A stretch of 64,000 bases of DNA. Source: an uncultured Prevotellaceae bacterium. GTDB taxonomy: Bacteria > Bacteroidota > Bacteroidia > Bacteroidales > Bacteroidaceae. The notes beneath the pieces were generated by a model, which searched no databases, was not told the DNA's origin, and saw only the letters and a program-made list of their open reading frames with translations. The translations under genes and the position numbers were made by a program. The first letter of the stretch is position 1; each line of letters opens with the position of its first letter. The stretch covers positions 1 through 64,000 of the forward strand of contig CALDLA010000067.1 of the NCBI GenBank assembly GCA_937898415.1. The letters are read 5' to 3'. This document shows positions 17,552-24,916 of this stretch, one piece after another.

Positions 17552-20443
17552 TTAATCCCTAAGGGAGTTCTTCTTCGGCATCTTCTGCCAGGTGTACGTC
17601 AGGTGGAGCATCACGTAACGGGGAAGTGTGTTGCGAATGGTTTCGGTGCGACCTTGACCGTTGATAAAGAGAAAAGTTGATGACAGTTGATGGAGGATGT
17701 CGAAGCCTTCGAGGCGGGCGACGAGGGAGCCGGCGGCGCGCTTGCCGAAGGGATTGGGGAAGGAACGGGAGAGGCTGGCGTTCCATACGAGGTCGTTGCG
17801 GTTCATCGACTCATCGCCATAGCCTCGGCGGGAGTACATCTTTAGGTCGGTGGCGAGGCCGAAGCCTTGCAACCAACGGGGTGCGTGGCTCTCGGTGTCA
17901 CGCTTCACGTTGTAGTTGGCGGTGAGGCCGTACTGGAAGTTAACGGCGTTGATGGGGGTGATGGTGCCTTCGCGGTTGTCAGTGTGGCGGTATTCGATGT
18001 AGGTGGGCAGGCCGAGGGTGAGGTTGCCTATGGTATAGTTGAGTGTGAGGCGGTTCTCAAGATAGTAGTTATTGACATGCGACAGACCGTTATTGATGTC
18101 TACGTTGCGGGTATAGTCGCCGTGTAGGTAGTTGTCGAGCATCAGGCGGCGTTGCTTGTCGAGGGGCATACCAAAGAAATCGAAGAAATAGGTCTGCCAG
18201 TTGCCTTCGACATTCTCGGGGCGATAGGTGGTGATGCCCGTCGTCTGGTCGTAGGTTTGGCCTTGCGATACCTGATGACGGAAGAAACGAAGACCGCCGC
18301 CGATGCGGTGGGAGATGCGCTTCTCGCGCCAGTTGCGGTTCAAGCCGAACTGTATGCGGTGGTTGGTGGCGCCACGCAGGTCGGGATTGCCGTAGCGACG
18401 GACGAGCGGGTTCTCGTTGTTGAGGATATTCACTTGCTGGAAGAGGTCGGGCGTCTGGAACTCGATGCCGTAAAAGAGGTCGAAGGAGCGTGCCCAGTTG
18501 TCTGCCGCCCATTGCAAGTGGAGTTCGGGCGACATAGTCCAACAGTGCTGCACGAGCGAGGCGTCAACGTAAGCACTTCGGTATTCAAGGCGCTCGTTGA
18601 CATTGTAGAAGTGCATCTGGTAATACACCTGGAAGTACTTGCCATCCTGTTCGTAGGTGTAGCCGGGGGTGATGGCCAGTCGGTTTTCCAAACGACGGTG
18701 CGTGCGGTCGTAGGCGTTCTGCAGGTCGAGGGTGTCGGCCAGAAAGACATCGTTGGTGTTGTTGCGATCGCGGAAGAGGAAGCGATATTCGGTATTGAGC
18801 CACAAGCCGTTGAGCCACGTGATGCGGTAGTTTGGGGCGATGGAAAAGTTGGTTTCGCTGGAGGGGGTGGATGAGCGACGGTTGAGCGTAGTGGGCTGCG
18901 GCAACGTCGCTGCATAGCGAATCTGCTGTTCCGAGGTGCTGTTGCTGCGGCCTCGGTTGTAGGAGGCGTCGAGGTCTACGCCCATATTGTCGCCCGAGGC
19001 CAGTTTGTAGTTCAGGATGTTGTTGGTCAACAGCAAAAGATCGTTGCCGTCGCTCTTAGACTGTTGCAGGTTGCTGTTGACGAGTGCCTGCTGCATATCG
19101 GTGCTGAGCGACGAGGCAAAGACGCTGTCAAGGATGGTGGGTGTTGCGCCGAAGCGGGCAGGGTCGTTGCGGAATTGCGCCGAGCGGCTGAGGCTGTTGT
19201 TTTCAGTGTCGTTATATTGCAGATACGACCAAGAATAGAGGAAGAAGGGCTTCTTCAGCTGGAACTCGTTGGTGACATTGGCACTGACGTTGCGGTTGCG
19301 GGTGTTGTTCGTCTGGCGGTTGAAGGTCGAAGGAACGTCGGTGTGGAACTGCTCGGCGTTGGTCTGTGTTTCATTGGTCGTACGCTGCCACCCTATGGCG
19401 GCGTTCGCTTTCTCCTGCCACCGCTTGTCGCAGTCTTCTATCAGCAGGTCGGCTCCTGCCGTCCGATGTTCCTGCAAGCCCTCGGGCGCATTGCTCGGCG
19501 ACCAGTCGCCGTCGCCACCAGGACGGCGACTCTCGTTGACGTTGTTCGTAAGGCCGTAGATAGCTAACCGCGAGTTGTTGGTGTAGCGCAATCCGAAGAG
19601 ACGGGCGAGGTAACGATCATCAATATTCTTCTCAAACGGCGAGCCTCCAGCCACCTCCGCGTTCGCCAGCCATCCTTCGTTATATTCCCGCTTCAGCTGC
19701 ACATCCATCACGAAGCGCTTCTTGTCGTAGTTGCGCTCCAAATACTCGCTCAACTCCGTGCTCTTGTGGTAAGTCTGTACCTTCTGAACGGTGTAGGCCG
19801 GGAGGTTGTCGAGCATTACGCGATTGTTCCCTTTGAAGAAGTCCTTGCCGTTAAGCATCAGTTCGTCCACCTGCTCGCCTTGCACCAAGATGCGTCCGTC
19901 ATCCTTCAGCTCCACACCGGGCATCTGACGGACGAGTGCATCGAGCATCGAACCTTCGGACAAGTTGAAGGCATCGGCATTGAAGGTGATGGTATCGCCA
20001 CGGTACACCATCTTGACTTTCGTGGCACGCACCACGACCTCGCCCAACTGGTGGACATCGTCGGTCATACGCGACCGCTTCTTCATGTGGTGCCACGGAG
20101 CGTCGAAGTACGTGTTGCGAGCAATGTGGCGCACGTGGTAGTTAACGTAGGTGGTCACATAGTCAGGGTGCTCGGCGCGGATGATGTACTGCTGCTCGCG
20201 AGCCGGGATATTGAAGCGGTAAGCATAATCGTCCTTGCCTTGGCTCCATTGCTTGAACACGTGCATCGTATCGACCACGGTGCTGTCCTCGCGCATCAAT
20301 GTGACAAACGCATCCTTGATGCCGACACGCGTCACCGAGTTCTTGACATGCCCCCACAGGGCGATGGTTCTCTCTTTCTGTTGTGCCTCTGCTGACATAA
20401 TGAGTAGGACGGCGATGAGGCTTGTGCTGATTCTTTTGGTCAT
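17552..20443 (-). CDS. Large outer-membrane beta-barrel protein (TonB-receptor-like)
   Basis: The 963-residue product begins at 20443, where the signal peptide MTKRISTSLIAVLLIMSAEA starts. A carboxypeptidase-regulatory-like beta domain is followed by a plug-like region (LGEVVVRATKVKMVYRGDT, PGVELKDDG, LNGKDFFKG) and a long barrel rich in aromatic and Asn residues. This is the outer-membrane-protein beta-barrel group related to TonB receptors, without a SusD partner. It lies 225 bases downstream of the BlaI-M56 pair on the same strand, so it may belong to that regulon. The protein starting at 27820 has the same layout. The cargo is unknown. Confidence 0.83.
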   Translation of the reverse strand: MTKRISTSLIAVLLIMSAEAQQKERTIALWGHVKNSVTRVGIKDAFVTLMREDSTVVDTMHVFKQWSQGKDDYAYRFNIPAREQQYIIRAEHPDYVTTYVNYHVRHIARNTYFDAPWHHMKKRSRMTDDVHQLGEVVVRATKVKMVYRGDTITFNADAFNLSEGSMLDALVRQMPGVELKDDGRILVQGEQVDELMLNGKDFFKGNNRVMLDNLPAYTVQKVQTYHKSTELSEYLERNYDKKRFVMDVQLKREYNEGWLANAEVAGGSPFEKNIDDRYLARLFGLRYTNNSRLAIYGLTNNVNESRRPGGDGDWSPSNAPEGLQEHRTAGADLLIEDCDKRWQEKANAAIGWQRTTNETQTNAEQFHTDVPSTFNRQTNNTRNRNVSANVTNEFQLKKPFFLYSWSYLQYNDTENNSLSRSAQFRNDPARFGATPTILDSVFASSLSTDMQQALVNSNLQQSKSDGNDLLLLTNNILNYKLASGDNMGVDLDASYNRGRSNSTSEQQIRYAATLPQPTTLNRRSSTPSSETNFSIAPNYRITWLNGLWLNTEYRFLFRDRNNTNDVFLADTLDLQNAYDRTHRRLENRLAITPGYTYEQDGKYFQVYYQMHFYNVNERLEYRSAYVDASLVQHCWTMSPELHLQWAADNWARSFDLFYGIEFQTPDLFQQVNILNNENPLVRRYGNPDLRGATNHRIQFGLNRNWREKRISHRIGGGLRFFRHQVSQGQTYDQTTGITTYRPENVEGNWQTYFFDFFGMPLDKQRRLMLDNYLHGDYTRNVDINNGLSHVNNYYLENRLTLNYTIGNLTLGLPTYIEYRHTDNREGTITPINAVNFQYGLTANYNVKRDTESHAPRWLQGFGLATDLKMYSRRGYGDESMNRNDLVWNASLSRSFPNPFGKRAAGSLVARLEGFDILHQLSSTFLFINGQGRTETIRNTLPRYVMLHLTYTWQKMPKKNSLRD

Positions 20444-20668
20444 AGCAAATATTATTTGATGTTTGGAAACAGGAGGGTGCTTCACAGCGGCCTCCTGGGG
20501 GCCCGGGTACTACTCGTTTTTTACTACTAACTTTACTAAACGTTATTTTATATACCACTTGAGTCGGAAGGTAAAAGGAATGCTGTATTGACAGGGCACA
20601 GGCCTGACTGCCCATTGCCATTTCGGAACAGGAAATTAAAGGTTCTTGTTTTGAATTGTTTACTTAGC
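20444..20668. other. Longest intergenic stretch, between the M56 protease and barrel-protein genes
   Basis: These 225 bases hold no credible gene. On the minus strand there is an AT-rich stretch (TATATAAAATAACG), two AGTAGTA direct copies seven bases apart, and a GC-rich stretch at about 20490-20510 (GGCCTCCTGGGGGCCC) that could form a hairpin. No clear TAnnTTTG box or terminator was found. Confidence 0.4.
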
Positions 20669-22384
20669 TCAACCGGAGTGTCCGTGCGTCATCGGTGCCG
20701 TAAGTATGCGCTTCAGTTCGGCAGGCATTTCGATGCGCTGGAAGGTATGGGGCGTGGCGGTCTCATTTGTCGCCTTGCGTACCACCAGATGGTCGGCATC
20801 GGGCATGGAGTACACCAACGGTTCCATATATCCCAATTGAAGATAATCACCAATCTCTTTCAGGATGCCACTATAGCCGCTGCCTGCGGCACGGAAGGCC
20901 TCGGGCTCCTGTCGGTGATAGTAGAGGCTGAGGAAGAGGCTGTCGCTGATGAGCAGATATTCTTTGCTATCATCGCCTTTTACCGTTTGGGTCAGATTCA
21001 ACCACACACCGTCGAACTTCCCGCCGTGTGCTTTGTCAGCTTGGCGGAGCGCATCAAACAGTTCCAGCAGCTCTTCGTCGACAGGGATGCGGCTCCACTG
21101 GTCGGTAATCTCCGGTCCCTGCGGCATAGCGTTCTGGTAGGGCTGGCGCGTCCACTGGTTTTGGAACGTGTCATCGCCGATGAACTTATAGCGCAGGGGG
21201 GCGCCCATCGCATCGACCAGCGTATCGCCCCGTAATCGCATCTCTTCCGTAGAGTAGGAGAAATCGAGCGTCTTGCCATTGCGGGCACGATAGCAAATGG
21301 TGAGGAACGTGTCGTAGTTGTAGAAGGCAATCTGCTTGCCGAAGGGATACAACTCCGAATCGCTGTCGGTGTTCCTCGTGAAGTCCATCTTCCACCAGCC
21401 CATCAGCGGGTGCTCCTTCACCTTCTCATTGTTCTTACAGGCCGTGACGACCGCCGCCGACAGCACCGCCAAGGCCAGCACCGATGATAGGAAGGCACGG
21501 CGCACGCTGCCTCTCAGGTTGATGTTGCTTTCCATGAACGCAATGCGCTTCGTGACGGGGTTGCGGCCAAAAGCTGAGAGAATCCAGACGGGACCACCAC
21601 TCTGCATTGTTGCCCGTAGCAGCGAGTATTGATAGGCCTTGCGGTCGATGCCCTGACGAATTACGTCGCCATCGACCTGCAGTTCCTGTTGCAGATGCAG
21701 TTCACGATACAGCACCCAACAGAAAGGATTGTACCAATTGACTGCCACCAGCACCCAACACACACATAGCCAAAGGAAATGGCGGTGCCGGACGTGGGCC
21801 ACCTCGTGTAAAGTCATAAATTGGCGCATCTCGTCGTCGAACATACGGGGTACGAACACACTCCGCCCGAACGAAAAAGCTTGGGTGCCATCGACAGCAA
21901 AGAGTTTTGCCCCGCTGGCATGGCTTATAACCCCCTGATTCCGTCTCAAGCGGTATAGGCGTACCAACTGCCAAGACTGGCTGAGTAGTACAACAGCAAC
22001 GCCGACCACCCATAGCCATCCGACCATCCGCGATACATCAATCAGGAAAGGTTTTACGGTAGGACTGTCGTCAGCCACAATATCCTTGGTTTTCACCTTC
22101 AGCTGCTGCGACGACGTGGATTCTTCTGTCGTGTTGCCCACTGCCTCGACGGGGTTCAATATGGTCTCCTCAGATTGCATCACCTCGACGGCGGTATCAA
22201 GATCCACCCAGCGCACAGGCGTCACTAATGAGCAAACCGTGATGACCACCATCGCCGTAAAGATGAAGCCGATGGCCCAGCGGGCAGCACACTTCAGCCT
22301 GACCACACCAAAGAAGATGAGCGTCAGCAGCGCCCCCACCATGATGGCCGCCAATGGATAAAGTCCTGTTTCAAGCGTATACAT
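20669..22384 (-). CDS. BlaR1-like M56 metalloprotease sensor with lipocalin-like C-terminal domain
   Basis: The 571-residue product has four N-terminal membrane helices. A cytoplasmic M56 zinc-protease domain has His193-Glu194...His197 in HEVAH, and an acidic third-ligand region in ELQVD. A later membrane helix (FLSSVLALAVLSAAVVTA) leads to an exported region of about 230 residues. In BlaR1/MecR1 that region is a penicillin-binding domain; here there is no SxxK or KTG motif. It starts HPLMGWWKMDF and resembles DUF4488/lipocalin-like domains. It presumably cleaves the BlaI repressor encoded 19 bases upstream when its own ligand is sensed. The start at 22384 avoids overlap with blaI. Confidence 0.85.
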   Translation of the reverse strand: MYTLETGLYPLAAIMVGALLTLIFFGVVRLKCAARWAIGFIFTAMVVITVCSLVTPVRWVDLDTAVEVMQSEETILNPVEAVGNTTEESTSSQQLKVKTKDIVADDSPTVKPFLIDVSRMVGWLWVVGVAVVLLSQSWQLVRLYRLRRNQGVISHASGAKLFAVDGTQAFSFGRSVFVPRMFDDEMRQFMTLHEVAHVRHRHFLWLCVCWVLVAVNWYNPFCWVLYRELHLQQELQVDGDVIRQGIDRKAYQYSLLRATMQSGGPVWILSAFGRNPVTKRIAFMESNINLRGSVRRAFLSSVLALAVLSAAVVTACKNNEKVKEHPLMGWWKMDFTRNTDSDSELYPFGKQIAFYNYDTFLTICYRARNGKTLDFSYSTEEMRLRGDTLVDAMGAPLRYKFIGDDTFQNQWTRQPYQNAMPQGPEITDQWSRIPVDEELLELFDALRQADKAHGGKFDGVWLNLTQTVKGDDSKEYLLISDSLFLSLYYHRQEPEAFRAAGSGYSGILKEIGDYLQLGYMEPLVYSMPDADHLVVRKATNETATPHTFQRIEMPAELKRILTAPMTHGHSG

Positions 22385-22403
22385 AAGCGTTGGGGATTGA
22401 AGG

Positions 22404-22781
22404 TTAGGAATTCTTCTTCTCGATGATGCGGAGGATTTCGCTGAGTTCATCGTCGGTCAGCTTCTCTTCCTTGGCGAAGAACGACACCAACGAAGTGAAC
22501 GAACCGCCGAAGAACGTCTGCTTCACCTCATTCATATACGTACGCGTGTAGTCCTCACGGCTGACAAGTGCCTTGAAGAGTTGGCCTTTCCCCACCTTCT
22601 CGGCGATGATGAATCCCTTGTCCTTCAGAATCTTCAGGAATGTCAGCAGTGTTGTCAGAGCCGGTTTCGGTTCTGGCATTCGTTCCATAATCTCTGCCGA
22701 GCGCCCCTGCCCTTCAGGTAGGCTCCACAGTACGTTCATTACCTGTGTCTCGGCCTTGGTCAACTGTTTCTTCTCTTTCAT
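22404..22781 (-). CDS. BlaI/MecI-family winged-helix repressor
   Basis: The 125-residue product has the BlaI layout: an N-terminal winged helix (LTKAETQVMNVLWSLPEG, ALTTLLTFLKILKDKGFI) and a C-terminal helical dimerisation region containing the usual protease-sensitive segment. Three 18-bp palindromes sit between it and the next upstream gene, the nearest ending one base before its start codon, so autorepression is expected. The M56 protease gene follows in the same transcript. Target genes besides its own operon are unknown; the barrel protein at 17552-20443 is a candidate. Confidence 0.92.
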   Translation of the reverse strand: MKEKKQLTKAETQVMNVLWSLPEGQGRSAEIMERMPEPKPALTTLLTFLKILKDKGFIIAEKVGKGQLFKALVSREDYTRTYMNEVKQTFFGGSFTSLVSFFAKEEKLTDDELSEILRIIEKKNS

Positions 22782-22782
22782 T

Positions 22783-22800
22783 GTTCTAAAGTTTTAGAGT
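22783..22800. promoter_or_regulatory. Repressor operator palindrome 1 (leader of blaI-like gene)
   Basis: GTTCTAAAGTTTTAGAGT is an imperfect palindrome directly upstream of the start codon. It is the exact reverse complement of the palindrome at 22817-22834. A repressor bound here would block the transcript just past its start site. Confidence 0.75.
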
Positions 22801-22809
22801 TTCTGGCGG

Positions 22810-22817
22810 CAAAGATA
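22810..22817 (-). promoter_or_regulatory. -7 promoter box of the blaI-like operon
   Basis: On the minus strand the box is TATCTTTG. A TTGG about 19 bases upstream (near 22836-22839) may be the -33 element. The box lies between two operator palindromes, as expected for a repressed promoter. Confidence 0.7.
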
Positions 22818-22834
22818 CTCTAAAACTTTAGAAC
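22817..22834. promoter_or_regulatory. Repressor operator palindrome 2 (promoter spacer)
   Basis: ACTCTAAAACTTTAGAAC fills the spacer between the putative -33 and -7 elements, so binding would exclude RNA polymerase. It is the exact reverse complement of operator 1. Confidence 0.75.
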
Positions 22835-22847
22835 TTCCAAGTAATTC

Positions 22848-22865
22848 GCTCTAAATCTTTAGAAC
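22848..22865. promoter_or_regulatory. Repressor operator palindrome 3 (upstream)
   Basis: GCTCTAAATCTTTAGAAC matches operator 2 at 16 of 18 positions and lies 31 bases upstream of it, start to start. That is about three helical turns, allowing cooperative binding on one face. Confidence 0.7.
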
Positions 22866-22899
22866 TTTAACAATCTTTAAGGGCAGCGCAAGACATGAG

Positions 22900-23655
22900 T
22901 CACTTCCTGACAATCACGCTGCCACTGGCCTGATGGGTGGCAAGGATGAGCACCTCGGCTATCTGTACATGAGCCGGCGCATTGGCGGCAAAGACGGCCA
23001 CGTCGGCGATGTCGTCGCCGGTAAGTGGCTGGATGCCCTTATAAACACCGGCGGCACGGTCGGTGTCGCCATGGAAGCGTACGTTGCTGAAGTTTGTCTC
23101 GACCAGTCCGGGCTTGAGGTTCGTGACACGGACGGCAGTATCGGCTACGTCGATACGTAGTCCGTCAGACAAGGCCTTCACGGCGGCTTTCGTGGCACAG
23201 TAAACGTTACCGCCAGCATAGGCGGCATCACCGGCCACAGAACCGATGTTGATGACATGTCCCTGTCCGCGCTTCACCATGCCCGGCACGACGAGTCGCG
23301 TCATCGTAAGCAGTCCCTTGATATTCGTGTCAATCATCGTTTCCCAGTCATCGAAGCTGCCCTCGTATTCAGGCTCAAGCCCCAGGGCCAGACCGGCGTT
23401 GTTGACCAGGACATCTATCTGCTGCCATTCGACTGGCAGGCCACACAGACACTTCTCAGCCTGCTCGCGGTTGCGAACATCAAATGTCAGCGTCAGGACG
23501 TCGATGCCCTTGTCCGTCAGTTCCTTCCGGATTTCAGCCAGACGACTTTCGTTTCTGCCTGTCAGAATGAGCCTGTCACCATTCTCGGCGAATTTCCTTG
23601 CACAAGCCAGACCGATTCCGCTTGTTGCTCCTGTGATAAGAACTATCTTGTTCAT
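22900..23655 (-). CDS. Short-chain dehydrogenase/reductase, YdfG-like
   Basis: The 251-residue product is a classical SDR. It has the NAD(P)-binding motif TGATSGIG near the N-terminus, NNAG at about residue 90, and the catalytic Ser and YxxxK (YCATK). Arg in TGRNESR suggests NADP(H) preference. The closest familiar group is YdfG, which reduces 3-hydroxy acids and malonic semialdehyde. It lies 25 bases after the iron alcohol dehydrogenase and probably shares its transcript. The ATG at 23655 is preferred over a GTG two codons earlier. Confidence 0.88.
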   Translation of the reverse strand: MNKIVLITGATSGIGLACARKFAENGDRLILTGRNESRLAEIRKELTDKGIDVLTLTFDVRNREQAEKCLCGLPVEWQQIDVLVNNAGLALGLEPEYEGSFDDWETMIDTNIKGLLTMTRLVVPGMVKRGQGHVINIGSVAGDAAYAGGNVYCATKAAVKALSDGLRIDVADTAVRVTNLKPGLVETNFSNVRFHGDTDRAAGVYKGIQPLTGDDIADVAVFAANAPAHVQIAEVLILATHQASGSVIVRK

Positions 23656-23680
23656 CTCCACAAAGATTGCAATAGGTTAC

Positions 23681-24865
23681 TTAACCACGGGCCATGTAGT
23701 AGATGGCCTCCATATCCTCAGCCTTCAATACCTTCAGGCAACCGACGGTGCGCTGGTAGTCGCGACTGCACTTGCGCGTCATCTCGCGGATTTCCTCGTC
23801 GGTGACGTCCTTGCCGATGAGTTCCTTGATGTTAATGGGCATACCGATGGCATGATAGAAGCGCTCCATCGCCTCGATGCCCTTCAGGGCGGTACCCTCA
23901 GGGTCGGTGAAGTCGTTGGGGACGCCCATCACGTTGACGGCAAAGCGCACGAAGCGGCTCAGGTTCTCGTGCATCACGTAGCGAGCCCAACTGGGCCAGA
24001 CGGCAGCCAGACCGGCTCCGTGGGTGACGTCGAACATAGCGCTCAGCTCATGTTCTATCTGGTGGGTGGCCCAGTCGTCGCTGACGCCGCAGCCCGTCAG
24101 ACCGTTGTGCATCAGCGAGCCGCCCCACATAATCTGTGCGCGGTAGCGATAGTCCTCGGGATTCTTCAGCACGGCAAAGACGGCCTCCTTCATCGAGCGC
24201 AGCATGGCCTCGGCAATGTCGGTCGTCAGGTCCATATCGTCGTCCTTGGTGAAGTAGCGCTCCATGGTGTGCATCATCATGTCGGTCACCCCGGCAGCCG
24301 TCTGGTAGGGCGGCAGACTGAACGTGCGACAGGGGTTCATGATGGCGAACTTCGGGCGCGAGAGGCTGTTGGAGTAGCCTATCTTCACGTCGCCGTCCTC
24401 GTTGGTAATCACCGAAGCCTCGCTCATCTCGCTACCGGCGGCGGGGATGGTCAGCACACTGGCCACGGGCAGCATCTTCACGGGCGCAGCCTTGCCGAGG
24501 TAGATGTCCCAGACGTTGCCCTCGTAGGGTACGCCGTAGGCGATGCACTTGGCAGAGTCGATGACGCTGCCGCCGCCCACGGCGAGGAGGAAGTCCACGC
24601 CCTCTTTGCGACACAGTTCGATGCCCTGCTGAGCCAGCGACAGACGCGGATTGGGCACCACGCCGCCAAGCTTCACAAACGGGATGCCGCCCTCGGTCAG
24701 CAGGCCGCAAATCTTGTCGAGCAAGCCCGACTTGACGGCACTCTTTCCGCCGTAGTGTACCAGCACTTTCGTGCCGCCATATTTCTTCACGAGAGCAGCC
24801 ACCTGCTCCTCTGACTGTTGGCCGAAGACGACTTCGGTCGGTGCGTAGTAATTAAAGTCTTTCAT
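23681..24865 (-). CDS. Iron-containing alcohol dehydrogenase (butanol dehydrogenase/YqhD type)
   Basis: The 394-residue product belongs to the group III iron alcohol dehydrogenases. It has the nucleotide-binding GGGSVIDSAK motif and metal-ligand histidines in the DMMMHTMERYF and IEHELSAMFDVTHGAGL segments. It is close in length to BdhA/YqhD, which reduce aldehydes with NADPH. It probably disposes of aldehydes or reducing power in the cytoplasm. It lies 51 bases after the barrel-protein gene, with no terminator between, and is followed by the SDR gene. Confidence 0.92.
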   Translation of the reverse strand: MKDFNYYAPTEVVFGQQSEEQVAALVKKYGGTKVLVHYGGKSAVKSGLLDKICGLLTEGGIPFVKLGGVVPNPRLSLAQQGIELCRKEGVDFLLAVGGGSVIDSAKCIAYGVPYEGNVWDIYLGKAAPVKMLPVASVLTIPAAGSEMSEASVITNEDGDVKIGYSNSLSRPKFAIMNPCRTFSLPPYQTAAGVTDMMMHTMERYFTKDDDMDLTTDIAEAMLRSMKEAVFAVLKNPEDYRYRAQIMWGGSLMHNGLTGCGVSDDWATHQIEHELSAMFDVTHGAGLAAVWPSWARYVMHENLSRFVRFAVNVMGVPNDFTDPEGTALKGIEAMERFYHAIGMPINIKELIGKDVTDEEIREMTRKCSRDYQRTVGCLKVLKAEDMEAIYYMARG

Positions 24866-24916
24866 TGCTGTTATTCTTTTCTGCTTGTTGTTTGTTAGAT
24901 GATTCTTCGTTAGGGG

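Noticed and set aside
20485..20515. GC-rich block (GGCCTCCTGGGGGCCC) as a riboswitch or attenuator before the barrel protein
   Set aside because: Pairing is short and no known riboswitch core is recognisable.
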